Positions 29,187 through 38,957 of a stretch of DNA of 64,000 nt are shown here, piece by piece. Source of the stretch: Candidatus Streptomyces philanthi (lineage in GTDB: Bacteria; Actinomycetota; Actinomycetes; Streptomycetales; Streptomycetaceae). Location: assembly GCA_018114805.1 (NCBI GenBank), contig CP073042.1, forward strand, positions 5,687,501 to 5,751,500, written 5' to 3'. Under the pieces are notes generated by a model that searched no databases, was not told the DNA's origin, and saw only the letters and a program-made list of their open reading frames with translations. The stretch's first letter is position 1. The number at the start of each line of letters is the position of its first letter. Both the position numbers and the translations under genes were made by a program.

Positions 29187-30307
29187 CGTGACGGCTCGCC
29201 GGGCCGGGGTGTGGCGACCACGCGGCGCGGCCCGCGCTGGGGCAGAGCCGCGCCGGCGAGGACCATGACCGCCCCGACCGGGGTGTTCCACGTTAGTGCC
29301 TCACCGAGGAGCAGCACGCCCGCCGCCGTGGCGATCACCGGGATGAAGTAGGTCACCAGTGTGGCCGTCGTCGGCCCGACCTCGGCGACCAGGCCGTACT
29401 GGAGCAGGAACGCCAGGCCCGTGCCCAGCGCGCCCAGGGCCAGCACGGACAGCAGGGGGAGCACCGGCAGGGAGTCGGGGGCGGCGGCGAAGAAGGGCGT
29501 GACCAGGCCGAGTTGGACCGTGCCCAGCAGGAGCTGACCGCCGGCCATGGAGAGATAGCAGTGCGATGTGTGGGCCAGGGTGCGGCGCACGTAGATCCAG
29601 CCGACCGCGTAGCTGAGCGAGGCCGTCAGGGCCATCGCGGTGCCCGCCGGGTCCTGGCCGGAGAAGCCCTGCCAGGCGCCGAGCACGGTCAGTACGCCGA
29701 CGAACCCGAGGCCCAGGCCGGCGATGCGGCGACGGGTGGGGCGGTCCTCGGACAGGGTGACGAGCGAGAGCAGCATGCCCCACAGCGGGGTGGTGGCGTT
29801 GCAGATCCCGGCCAGGGTGGAGGAGATGTGCAGCTCGGCGTTGGCGAACAAGGAGAACGGGAAGGCGTTGAGGAGGAAGGCCGCCACGGCGAGGTAGCCC
29901 CAGGTGCGGATGCCGCGCGGTAGCCGCTCCCGCTTGACGAGCAGGACCGCGAGCAGCACGAGCGTGCCGAACAGTAGCCGCCCGAGCGTCACGTACAGCG
30001 GGGCGAAGCCGTGGGTGCCGACCTTGATGAGGAGGAAGCTGAAGCCCCAGATGAGGCACAGCACGGCGAACCGCAGCCGCCACCCCGGCCGGCCGCGTGT
30101 GCGCTCGCGCACTGCGGGGCGCTGGGGCGTCGGGGGTGACTCGGTCCGCGCGGCGGCGACCTGCGTCGGTGCTGCGGGAGCGGGGGCTCCCGCGGGAGGG
30201 GTGGTGGTCGCTGCGGTGCGAGGGGCGGGGGCGTGCGCATGGATATCACGATGGTGGTCGAAACGGATTAGAACAATCGAAATTTTGTGGCCTCCTTCGC
30301 GTAGCAT
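29177..30307 (-). CDS. EamA/DMT family transporter
   Basis: Ten membrane segments follow a long Ala/Pro/Thr-rich N-terminal tail; EamA motifs include FAVLCLIWGFSFLLIKVGT, ELHISSTLAGICNATTPLWG and TYFIPVIATAAGVLLLGEAL. The start is uncertain: the only in-frame standard start is ATG 30307 (eight bases from the divergent LysR start), while relatives begin M-D-I-x-x-H, which here reads CGT-GAT-ATC-CAT, so the native start codon may have been lost or an unusual one used. Divergence from a LysR gene suggests that regulator controlled it. Confidence 0.75.
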   Translation of the reverse strand: MLREGGHKISIVLIRFDHHRDIHAHAPAPRTAATTTPPAGAPAPAAPTQVAAARTESPPTPQRPAVRERTRGRPGWRLRFAVLCLIWGFSFLLIKVGTHGFAPLYVTLGRLLFGTLVLLAVLLVKRERLPRGIRTWGYLAVAAFLLNAFPFSLFANAELHISSTLAGICNATTPLWGMLLSLVTLSEDRPTRRRIAGLGLGFVGVLTVLGAWQGFSGQDPAGTAMALTASLSYAVGWIYVRRTLAHTSHCYLSMAGGQLLLGTVQLGLVTPFFAAAPDSLPVLPLLSVLALGALGTGLAFLLQYGLVAEVGPTTATLVTYFIPVIATAAGVLLLGEALTWNTPVGAVMVLAGAALPQRGPRRVVATPRPGEPSRQP

Positions 30308-30314
30308 CGCTTAC

Positions 30315-31246
30315 ATGTTGAACCTGGACCGTCTGCGTACGCTCCACGCCGTCGCTCGCCACGGTTCCGTCAGCGCCGCGGCCGACGGGCTGCACGTGAC
30401 CACCTCCGCCGTCTCCCAGCAACTGGCCAAGCTGGAGCGTGAGACAGGGCAGCAACTGCTCGCCAAGAACGGCAGGGGAGTGCGGCTGACCGATGCCGGG
30501 CGGCTCCTGGCCGATCACGCGTCGCGCATCCTGTCCCAGGTCGAGCTGGCCCAGGCGGATCTGGAGGCGCGGTGCGGGCAGGCCGTCGGCGAGTTGGTGC
30601 TGGGCGCCTTCCCGACCGCGGCGCGCGGGCTGTTCCCCACGGCGCTGGCCCGGCTCCGCGAGGAGCATCCGCAACTCCGCGCCCACCTGCGGGAGATGGA
30701 ACCCGACGAGTCGATACCCGCGGTGGTGCGCGGGGACCTGGACCTCGCGGTGGTGCTCGACTGGTACAACAAGCCCCTCCCGGCGCCCGAGGGACTGGTC
30801 AAGGGCCCCTGTTGGACGATGTCGCCGACGTGGCGATGCCGGCCTCACCTCCGCTCGCCGACCGGAGCGTGGTGGACCTGGAGGAGTTCGCGGGCGACGA
30901 GTGGGTCTCCTGGCCCAAGGGCGAGTTCTGCCACGACTGGCTGATGCTCACGCTGCGCGGCGCGGGCATCGAGCCCCGGATCTGCCACATGGCGGAGGAG
31001 CACCACACCCAGCTCGCCCTGATCGCCGCCGGGCTCGGCGTCGCCGTCGCCCCGCGGCTTGGCCGGGGGCCTGTTCCGAGCGGGGTGCGCGTGGTGCCCG
31101 TTCGGCACACCATGCGGCGGCACCTCTACGCCGCCTGGCGCGCGGACGCCGACCGCCGCCCGTCGATCCGGGCGGCGGTGGAGGTGCTGCGGGCGACCGC
31201 GGTCGAACTCGGCGCGGCGGGGGAAGGCGAGCCGGGCCCGACCTGA
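30315..31246 (+). pseudogene. LysR family transcriptional regulator, frameshifted
   Basis: LysR helix-turn-helix is complete (LNLDRLRTLHAVARHGSVSA, TTSAVSQQLAKLERETGQQL). The effector domain reads to GLVKGP near 30808 and then continues in another frame (LLDDVADVAMPASPPLADRS, then GEFCHDWLMLTL and RHLYAAWRADADRRPS). The junction AAGGGCCCCTG fits loss of one C from a C5 run. Joined length is about 310 residues, normal. As written the protein stops at about 210 residues with a wrong tail. Sequencing slippage is a real alternative. Confidence 0.8.
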
Positions 31247-31323
31247 GCGGGCCCGCCCGCCGCGCCCGCCCGCCGCCTGGCTGGCCGTGACGACCGGCCG
31301 TGACAGCCGGCCGCGCGACCCGG

Positions 31324-31747
31324 TCAGCGCAGGGTGAGGGTGTCGCCCGAGACGGTGACCTTCGCCGCCTTGAGGGGGCGCCGGGCCCGGCCCGCCTTGA
31401 CGCTGCCGTCGGCGATGTCGAACTTGCTGCTGTGGCAGTCGCAGTTGATGGTGTCGCCGGACACGCTCGCGACCGGGCAGCCCTGGTCCGTGCAGATGGA
31501 CGTGAACGCCTTGTAGTCGCCGGGCGTGGGCTGGACCACGACCACCTTGTGCTTCTTGTAGATCACGCCACCACCTTCGGGTATGTCGGACGTCTTGCCC
31601 AGCTCCCGGGCGCCCGACGACTGCCCGTCGCCGCCCCCGTGCTCGCCGCACGCGGCGAGCACGGGGGACAGGCCGGCCACCCCGACGGGCCGTGACCACG
31701 GTGCGGCGGGTCGCCTTCGGACGGGTCCTCGTGGGCTGTTGGGTCAT
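31324..31747 (-). pseudogene. Rieske [2Fe-2S] lipoprotein, frameshifted in the signal peptide
   Basis: The mature part is a Rieske domain with both cluster-binding boxes (CTDQGCPV and CDCHSSKFD; the first box has Cys in place of the usual C-x-H His). A Tat-type signal (KATRRTVVTA) starts at ATG 31747 with SD GGGAGG, but near 31690 an extra C in GCCCGTCGG shifts the frame before GLSPVLAACGEHGGGD, the lipobox. Without that base the product is a Tat-exported lipoprotein of about 140 residues. The start overlaps the S9 peptidase stop (ATGA). Confidence 0.75.
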
Positions 31748-34092
31748 GGTGCTGCCTCCCGGCTGGAGATCGCTGCGGAGGTTCCACGCGGACGAGCTGG
31801 GTCCGGCGCCGAGGAGTCGAGGGACCGGTGGACGAAGTCGACCTGGAACCGCAGAAGGTTTTCGGTGACCGCATTGTCCACGGGGAGGTGGGTGGCGCCC
31901 GGGAGCGGCAGCACCGTATGTGGCTGTCCGGAGGACAGCAGTTCCGCCGAGAAGCGCAGCGTGTGTGCCGCCAGCACGTTGTCGTCCGCGAGCCCGTGCA
32001 CCAGCAGCAGCGGCCGACGCAGCAGGTGGCCGTGGCCGACCAGGGACATGGCGTCGTAGGCGGCCGGCTGCTCGTCCGGGTGGCCCAGGAACTGTTCCTT
32101 CCAGTGCGTGTCGTACAGCCGCTGGTCGGCGGGGGCCGCACCGGCGATAGCGGCGTGGAAGACCCGTGGCCGGTGCAGCACGGCCGCGGCGGCCAGGTAG
32201 CCGCCGAACGACCAGCCACGGATCGCCACCCGCTCCAGGTCCAGACTGGGATGCTCGGCCGCCGCCGCGTGCAGCGCCTCGACCTGGTCGTCCAGGACCG
32301 GCGTGAGCACGTCGCCGTGGACGGCCTTCTCCCAGGCCGGACCGCGCCCCGGGGTGCCACGGCCGTCGGTGACCAGCACGGCGAACCCCTGCTCGGCCAG
32401 CCACTGCGAGACGCACGTCCACCACCCGTGGCAGCGCCGTGCTACCCGTAGGGCCGGCCCGGCGTACGGGTCCGAGCAGCACGGGCAGCTTGCCGTCCCC
32501 CGGGGTGTGCCACGACGGCAGGTGAAGCGCGCTGCGCAGCGCGCTTCACCTAGCCGCAGCAGCGTGGGGCGCGGGGTGAGGACCGGCTGCTCGGCACGCG
32601 AGCCGATCCGCCCCACCGGTACCCCGTCCCTTACGACCGTGACCGTGTCCCCCTCGGGCGTGCGGCTGTCGATGACGACGGTGCCCCCGCCGCAGACCGC
32701 GTCGTGCACTCCCGGGCCCCGGCTCAGTCGGCGCGGGCCCGTCTCCAGCGCGTACGACCACACGTGGCGCTCGGTGGGCTCCGCGCTGGCGGCGAACAAC
32801 CCCCGCTCGCCGTCGACGCCGAGCACGGCATCCAGTTGGAGGCCCCCGGGCGTCTCGAACACCGGTCCGCCCGCGCCCGCCCCGTCGCCCCCGTGGCCCG
32901 CCGCTCCGTCAGCCGGCCCGTGGCCGGCCGGGACCACGCGCAGCCCCCGCGTGTCGGCGCTCTCCCACGGCCAGACCCGGGCGCCGGAGGCGGTGCGGGC
33001 CGGGATGCCGGGCACGATCTGCACCCAGGCAGGGTCCCGCCGCTCGTGCAGGACGTGCGTCTCGCCGGTGTCCGGATCGGCGGTGAGGACCCGCAGGATG
33101 CTGCTGGTCGCGGCTCTGCCTGACAGGACGGGGCGCGGCCGTGCGGCGGGGCCCGGGGCCGGGGCGGGCGCCGGGACGTCCGCGCCCGCCAGGGCGTCCG
33201 CGTCCTCCCAGCCGGCGGTGACCAGGTACTCGAACGCGGCCCGGTCTCAGCGCACTTCGGTGCGCCGGCCGTCGAGGTGGACGACGTGCAGGGACACGTC
33301 CGCGTTGGCGGTGCCAGCCGACGGGTAGCGCACCGCGCGCGGCCGCCGCTCCGGGCGCGCCGCGTCGCCGATGAACACGTGCCGTACGGGGCTGACGTCC
33401 ACCCGTGCCACCAGCAGTGACCTCCCGTCGGGAGCCCACCAGAAGCCGCGGTCGCGGCCCATCGACTCGGCGGCCACGTACTCCGGCAGCCCATAGCTGA
33501 CCTCCGGGCCCTCCGGCGCGAGCAGCAGCCGGTCGGTGCCCGCGCCGTGCCCGCGCCGGGCAGCCGCGGCCGGGCCCGCGGCGCCGGCCGCGCAGTCCGG
33601 TGTCACGCCGTCCGGCGCCGTCAGCTCCACGACGTGCAACGCCCCCTCGGTGACGTAGCCGATCCGCCGTCCGTCCGGGGACAGGCGCGGGTCCACCACC
33701 GGGCCGGCGGCCGACACCGGGAACGGCGCGCCGTCGGTGCGTACCGCCCACAGCGCGCCACCGAGCGGGAAGGCGGCTATCCGTCCGTCGCGGTCGATGC
33801 TGAAGGAGACCACGCCCTCCGACGGCTCCCGGGCGCGTTCACGGCGCAGCCGTTCCGCCGAGGGCAGCGCCCGGCGCGGGCCGGTGAGGTGTCGTGGGTC
33901 GGCGAGCACGCGTTCCTCGCCGTCCTCCCACACCCACAGCGAACTCGTCGGGTCGCTGCCACTGGCGGAACGGACGAAGAAGACGCGGCTGCCGTCGCCG
34001 GCGACGGCGAAGTGTCGGGGGACGCCGAGCGCGAAGCGGCGGGTCCTGGCGTACTGCGCGGGAAAGGTCGTCACGTCGGTCACCCTGACCAC
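31744..34092 (-). pseudogene. S9 family (dipeptidyl-peptidase-like) peptidase, broken
   Basis: Reconstructed length is about 780 residues: an N-terminal beta-propeller (RLSPDGRRIGYVTEGALHVV, RGFWWAPDGRSLLVARVD) and a C-terminal alpha/beta hydrolase with the Ser nucleophile in RGWSFGGYLA, Asp in HGLADDNVLA and His in PGATHLPVDN. TGA at 33247 stands where TEVRW-DRAAFEYL is expected (Trp). Two compensating shifts (near 32535 and 32470) replace about 20 residues before DPYAGPALRVARRCHGWWTC. One shift lies within a 32-bp perfect palindrome. The start (34092 or 34074) is uncertain. Confidence 0.82.
32520..32551. repeat. 32-bp perfect palindrome inside the S9 peptidase frame
   Basis: Both arms (32520-32535 and 32536-32551) are exact complements with no loop; the left arm begins AGGTGAAGCGCGCTGC. 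The coding frame changes within this palindrome. Confidence 0.95.
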
Positions 34093-34203
34093 TCTGACAG
34101 CACGCCCACGGGGCTTGCCGTGCCGTCAGGTCGTCGCTGCCGTCGCAGACGAGGCATACCCCGGATACCGCCTGGTCGGCGCCCCTACGGCAGTCCGCCG
34201 GCG

Positions 34204-35291
34204 TCACGGAACGTCCCACGCTTCCCAGTCGTCGATGGCCGCCAGACAGCGTTCGACGATCGGGAACCGGGCGGGCCACTCGCGCCCCTGCTGCTGGATG
34301 GCCATGACGTGCAGGGCCAGCGGGGTGGCGAGGTTCACGGCAGCGCGGCGCGCACGTCGTGCCGGCACTGGTCGAGGTCGTAACCGGTGGCGCCGCGCGC
34401 GACGAGGGCCCGGTGGTACTCCCTGACGAGGTCGGCCTCGACCGCTCGCCGCAGCCGTGGGGTCAGGCTGGTGGCCAGGAAGCGGGCGACGTCGAGCGGG
34501 CCGCGGCCGTGCTGGGCGAACTGGAAGTCGACCAACCGGACGTCCCCGGGCCGGTCAGCCGCGCCGAACGCGATGTTCTGGCTGTGGAAGTCGCCGTGCA
34601 CGAGGGTGCGGGGCGCCGCGGCCAGCCGGGTGGCCAACCGGTCGAAGCCGGCCAGCAGTCGGTGCGGCGCGTCGCCCACCACCGGGGGCCAGGTGCCGGT
34701 GTGGGAGCCAAGCCAGCGCGCGCAGAACGCGGTGACCGGGGCGTTTCGGGGCACGGTGATCTCCCGGGTACCGGCCGGCAGGTCGCGGCCCCACCACGGG
34801 GCGTGCAGCGCTGCCAGCCCGCGCACCGCGGCCAGGGCCTGCTCGGCCGAGCAGCCGTCGATCTGCCGGACGAAACCCTGGTCGCCCAGGTCCTCGAGGA
34901 GCAGCCAGCGCGGGCCGCCGCCCGCCTCGCGTCCGCTGGCCAGCACGAGGGGAGCGGCCGGCTCGGGCAGCCGGGGAGCGAAGTGGCGGTAGAACTCCAC
35001 TTCCGCCTCGGCGAGTGCGGGCCTTCGGCGTGGGCGGCGGAGGCGGTCTTCAGCACCAGCGACGCCGGCCCCGACGGCCCGTCCGGCGCGTACGCGAGCC
35101 GCAGCTGTACTACCCGTCCCCACCAGGCCGGAACCACCCACCGGCGTCGTCCGTGCGGCCACGACCCGGCCGCGGCCGGCCAACCTGCCCGCATGCCCGA
35201 GGAGTCGGGTCAGGCCCGCCACGTCGTCGACGAGGGAACCGGCGGGCGACTCGGACTGGAATCGGACGGTCACGGAACTGCTCATCCTCAC
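34204..35291 (-). pseudogene. Aminoglycoside/ecdysteroid-kinase-like phosphotransferase, frameshifted
   Basis: Kinase motifs are present: LVHGDFHSQNIAFG (Brenner-type catalytic loop) and VRLVDFQFAQHGRGPLDVAR (metal-binding Asp). Three frame changes are needed: near 35190 and 35020 to read VVPAWWGRVVQLRLAYAPDG and ASLVLKTASAAHAEG, and near 34338 to reach the C-terminus MAIQQQGREWPARFPIVERC ending DWEAWDVP at a TGA (34204). Relatives of this subgroup phosphorylate small hydroxyl compounds; substrate unknown. Confidence 0.75.
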
Positions 35292-35529
35292 GTTCGAAAG
35301 CGGCGGATCTCGTAAGTGACAGAGCCCGCGTGCGAGACAACCCGCAGGTGACCGAAGCGGTCCCGTGTCGGAGCGCGAGGCTCCCGAGGAGGCGGCCGGG
35401 GCGGCCGCACGCGCGGGCTGGCGCCGACGGGAGCGGTGGCGACTGATCGTCGTGCGCGGCGGGGAGCGGCCGGTGGGGTACGTCGCCGACGGCGGTGTCC
35501 TCGCGGGGTGACTCGTGCGTGGGGGACGC

Positions 35530-36247
35530 TCAGGTCAGGACGACGCATCCGCGGTGCTCCAACGCGGCCAGCAGGGGGTGGGCCGGGTCCACCTCGTTCC
35601 ACCGCAGGTCCAGTTTCTCCAGCGCGGGCATCCGGGACAGCCAGTCCGGCAGGTGGCGCAGGCGGTTGCTCCGCAGGTCGAGCTGGCGCAGCCGGGGCAG
35701 GTCGGCCAGTGCCGGGGGCAGCGCGGGAAGGGCGTTCTCGCGCAGTTCCAGGTGGCGCAGCTCGCGCAGGTCGGCGACGGACGGGGGCAGGTGCGTGATC
35801 GCGTTGCCGCGCAGCCAGAGTTCGCGCAGGGCGCGCAGGCCACCGATGGTCTCGGGCAGCGTGCTGAGCCGGTTGTGCTGGGCGCGGAGTTCGACCAGGC
35901 CGGTCATGCGGCCGAGGGCCGCCGGCAGGGTGGTGAGGTCGTTTTCGCCGACGTTCAGGTAACGCAGCCGCGTCAGCTCGCCGAGCGTGTCCGGGAGCCG
36001 GGTGAGCCGGTTGTCGTGCAGGTACAGGCAGCCACTGAGCCCGGTGAGCTGCCCCAGCGCGTCGGGCAGCGAGGCGAGCGCGTTGTTGCCCGAGGTCCAG
36101 GGTGGTCAACCCGCGCAGCGCGCCGACCGCCTCCGGGAGGTCCGTGAGCCCGTTGTCCGCGAGGATCAGCACGTACAGTTCGGCCTGGCGCCAGACGTCC
36201 TCGGGCACCGTTCCGAGCCCGTGCCGTCACAGGTTCAGGGTGTTCAC
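35530..36247 (-). pseudogene. Leucine-rich-repeat protein, stop and frameshift near the start
   Basis: Nine or so LRRs of the bacterial 23-residue type (LRELWLRGNAITHLPPSVAD, LRHLELRENALPALPPALAD, LRQLDLRSNRLRHLPDWLSR). Translation from GTG 36247 meets TGA at 36227 after VNTLNL, where relatives have Trp, and an extra G near 36098 (CTCGGGCAACAAC) shifts the frame. The rest of the frame is open. LRR proteins mediate protein contacts; nothing indicates the partner. The start overlaps the ABC-transporter stop (GTGA). Confidence 0.75.
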
Positions 36248-36776
36248 CACGGTCGATCCCCCTTCGCGCGTGTCCCGCGCCTCGATTCTCGCCCGCGCCG
36301 CGCGCCCCGGCGACCACGTCTCGCGGGCCGCCGAGGCCAGCCCACGACCCGCGCCCCGGTCGGTACGCTGCCGGGCGCGCCTGCTGGACACACCCATCGG
36401 GCGCGCCCGGCGTGGGGGCGGGCGGCTGATCGCGCGGGGTCAGCCGGCCGCGTCGGGGCGGGGCGCGCCGGCCCGGCGGGCAGGTCGTGCGGCGGCGTGG
36501 GCGGGTGCCCGTACTGGGCCGCCTGGCGTTGGAACATCCGCTGGTACAGGCCCCCTGGGCGGGCCATGAGCTGGTCGTGGGTGCCGTGCCCGGCGTCGAG
36601 GACGTAGATGTGGTCGGCGGTGGCGGTCGCGGCGAGCCGATGGGTGATCAGCACCACGGCGGTGCCGTCGTCGGCGAGCTGACGTAGCCGCTCGAAGGCC
36701 TCGATCTCGGCGTGCGGATCGAGCGCCGAGGTCGGCTCGTCGACCAGCAGGAACGGCGCCCCCGGTAGCGGCTGCG
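36244..36776 (-). pseudogene. ABC transporter ATPase, C-terminal fragment cut by the IS
   Basis: Only the end of an ABC ATPase remains: Walker B and D-loop FLLVDEPTSALDPHAE, H-loop VVLITHRLA and the THDQLMARPGGLYQRMFQRQ tail of an exporter-type fusion. A few residues are missing between LDAG and HGTHD. The upstream part (Walker A, signature) is gone: the frame is interrupted by the inverted repeat of the IS at 36777. The C-terminus continues as a low-complexity tail to TGA at 36244, coupled to the LRR gene. Confidence 0.75.
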
Positions 36777-36798
36777 CGGAAGCCGTGCGCAAACAACC

Positions 36799-37623
36799 TT
36801 ATGGTTCCGCACGGGTATTCGATTCCTCCCTGGCCTCGACATACTCGACATAGCGGAGAAGTTCCTCCGCGCTATGAAACCGTTGTGCCCGGTGAACGGG
36901 GGTGGGGTTGCATCCGTCTCCTTTGAGGAGCGGGCGCAGTTCCACAAGCGCGTTGCCGATGGTTCGAGGGCTTACCTTGAACAGTTCGGCGATTACCGGA
37001 CGGGTGGCGACCTGTCGCATGGCGAGAATCGCGGCAAGAACGCGGCCCTCGTTGGTGATCTTGTTGTAGATGACTGTGCCCGGGTCCTTCTTCAGCTCGG
37101 CTCCGCGTCGGTTGTGTCGCATTTCTTGGAGCCGGGCTTGGTACCGAGTAGCCAAGCGCGTGGTGATGGCATCGAGTTCGGCATGGCTCATACCCGTGAT
37201 GGCCGGATGCCGCAGTGCTTCTTGAGGGTGGATTTCCTGGAGGGAGCCGGCAGAAGCGACAAAGTCCCGGACGGCTTGCGTGGTGGTAAGCCTGAGGTCG
37301 ATGGCGCGCACTGTGTGGTTGTGTTCTGTCAGGAGGGCTCGGGTCTCCCGCATGGGTTTCTGGAGGCCGCTTCGGGTTACTCCGAGGAGGTCCTGAAGAA
37401 CGGGCATCGTGCAGATCCCGCGGAGATAGACGAGCGTGGCCACAGTCCGGGCTGCAGGCGTGATCACCGTCATCCCGCCTGCCCCTTTCATACGTCGTCG
37501 TTTCCCGCCTCGTCGGTCGTAGTTCCGTTGCTCGGCCTTGGCCGCCTGGGCTGGCTCCAGAAGCGCGATAAGCTGGGCCAGTTCATCCCGAGTCATCCCG
37601 GTCATCACGGGGTGGGAGAGCAT
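36799..37623 (-). CDS. Second protein of the IS, two repeated HTH-like modules
   Basis: A 274-residue protein that ends inside the left inverted repeat region. It holds two similar modules of about 105 residues: 2-105 (LSHPVMTGMTRDELAQLIAL ... MPVLQDLLGVTRSGLQKPMRE) and 138-245 (LRHPAITGMSHAELDAITTR ... RPVIAELFKVSPRTIGNALVE), each with a helix-turn-helix-like end. No catalytic motif is seen. Its frame is open upstream into the transposase end (QKPRSIQSEVLEM), so a frameshift fusion or translational coupling is possible. A role in end binding or regulation is inference. Confidence 0.75.
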   Translation of the reverse strand: MLSHPVMTGMTRDELAQLIALLEPAQAAKAEQRNYDRRGGKRRRMKGAGGMTVITPAARTVATLVYLRGICTMPVLQDLLGVTRSGLQKPMRETRALLTEHNHTVRAIDLRLTTTQAVRDFVASAGSLQEIHPQEALRHPAITGMSHAELDAITTRLATRYQARLQEMRHNRRGAELKKDPGTVIYNKITNEGRVLAAILAMRQVATRPVIAELFKVSPRTIGNALVELRPLLKGDGCNPTPVHRAQRFHSAEELLRYVEYVEAREESNTRAEP

Positions 37624-38900
37624 CTCCAGGACTTCCGACTGGATGGACCTGGGTTTCTGCTTGCCGCAGGCGCAGTGCAGTGATCGTGCGGGTCGATGGT
37701 GTAGTTCCAGGCGCCGTGAGTGTCGTGTGGCTGGATCGGCAAGGAGTCCAAGTACTCCTTGCTCACCGTGACCCCGATCGGATAGGAGCGTGTGTCGAGT
37801 TCGGCTTCGACGCGCAGGCCGGAGCGAGTGCGGGTGGATTCGATGGTTTTGATGACGACTTCGTGGCTGGTCAGCGGGCGTCCGCGCCAGTTCATGGTGA
37901 TGTGAGAGAAGAGGCGGTGCTCGACCTTATTCCACTTCGATGTTCCAGGCGGAAAGTGGCAGACGGTAATAGCCAAGCCGGTTTCCTCGGCCAGAGCTGC
38001 GAGTTCAGACTTCCAAAGTCGGTATCGCGGAGAGTTCGAGCTGCCGGAGTCCGCCGTGATGAGAAGGCGCTTGGCGCTCGGATAGTCGGTCTTGCCGCGG
38101 TTATCCCACCATCGGCGAATAGAAGCGACCGCGAAGGCCGATGTGTCGTGCTCCACACCGACATTGACCCAGCCCGTGTTGGCCCCGATGTCGTAGATCC
38201 CGTAGGGGATGACCTGTTGGATCTCGCCGCGCCAGAACAGAGAGTGATCTTCTACGTGGATCGGCTCTCCCTTTGGGCGCCACTCTCGCCCCGGGTTGTG
38301 GAACCGACCGACCATCTCCTTTTTCTTCGTATCAACGCTGATGACCGGCTCGCCCGCCGCCTGATGTTCCTTGACTTGGCTGTTGATGTAATGGAACTGG
38401 GCGTCTCGGTCAGGGTGTTGCTTTCCCTCCAGGGTCTTGGCGTTGCCCTGAAGACTGAACCCGTTCTCATGCAGCAGTTTCCCGACCGTGGTCGCGGAGA
38501 CTGGATGCCCCTTTTGGGTCAGCTCGTCGGCGAGATGCCGCAGCGACTTGGTCGTCCACCTCAAGGGCGACATGGGATCGCCTCGCTCATCCGGCTCGAC
38601 CAACGCCAAGAGGGCAGGCAGCAGTCCTGGGTCCTTCGAGGCTGCGTTCTTGCGGCCGCCTCCAGGGCGTCGAACGCGACCACCTGGAAAGGGCGACGGT
38701 TCATCTGCGAGTTCGGCGATGCCTTTACGCACCGTCGTTTCGCTGACACCAGTCGCGTGGGACACCGCACGTATTCCGCCATGCCCAAGCTCACGGGCCT
38801 CTGCGGCCAGCAGCAACCGCCTCTGCCGTTCGTTGAGATGGGGGAGCAACGTGCCCAACCGCGAGGCAAGTTGTTGGGACATCGACTGAGATATGACCAC
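37605..38900 (-). CDS. ISAzo13-type DDE transposase
   Basis: A 431-residue transposase with an N-terminal HTH (HATGVSETTVRKGIAELADE, GRVRRPGGGRKN), then a DDE core: Asp190 in VISVDTKKKEMVG, Asp284 in LLITADSGSSNSPRYRLWK and Glu327 in FPPGTSKWNKVEHRLFSHIT. SKWNKVEHR is characteristic of ISAzo13 transposases. It is complete, with no internal stop, so the element may still move. Its last codons overlap the next gene by 19 bases. Confidence 0.88.
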   Translation of the reverse strand: MVISQSMSQQLASRLGTLLPHLNERQRRLLLAAEARELGHGGIRAVSHATGVSETTVRKGIAELADEPSPFPGGRVRRPGGGRKNAASKDPGLLPALLALVEPDERGDPMSPLRWTTKSLRHLADELTQKGHPVSATTVGKLLHENGFSLQGNAKTLEGKQHPDRDAQFHYINSQVKEHQAAGEPVISVDTKKKEMVGRFHNPGREWRPKGEPIHVEDHSLFWRGEIQQVIPYGIYDIGANTGWVNVGVEHDTSAFAVASIRRWWDNRGKTDYPSAKRLLITADSGSSNSPRYRLWKSELAALAEETGLAITVCHFPPGTSKWNKVEHRLFSHITMNWRGRPLTSHEVVIKTIESTRTRSGLRVEAELDTRSYPIGVTVSKEYLDSLPIQPHDTHGAWNYTIDPHDHCTAPAASRNPGPSSRKSWRCSPTP

Positions 38901-38957
38901 GCAAGATCAACGATCATGGAGCCCGCACAGCAACGCGTTGTTTCCAGACGGCTTCCG

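Larger units (their letters stand above)
36777..38957 (-). mobile_element. ISAzo13-family-type insertion sequence, about 2.18 kb
   Basis: Terminal inverted repeats of 21 bp match at 18 positions: 36777-36797 and the complement of 38937-38957, both CGGAAGCCGT-N4-AAACAAC. Inside are two minus-strand genes that overlap by 19 bases: a DDE transposase and a second protein. Both ends cut into genes (ABC transporter on the left, SARP regulator on the right). No direct target repeat is visible, so a deletion may have followed insertion. The family is inferred from the transposase. Confidence 0.82.

Noticed and set aside
36777..38957. Target-site duplication for the IS
   Set aside because: Bases next to the inverted repeats (GCTGCG on the left, GGCGGT on the right) do not match.
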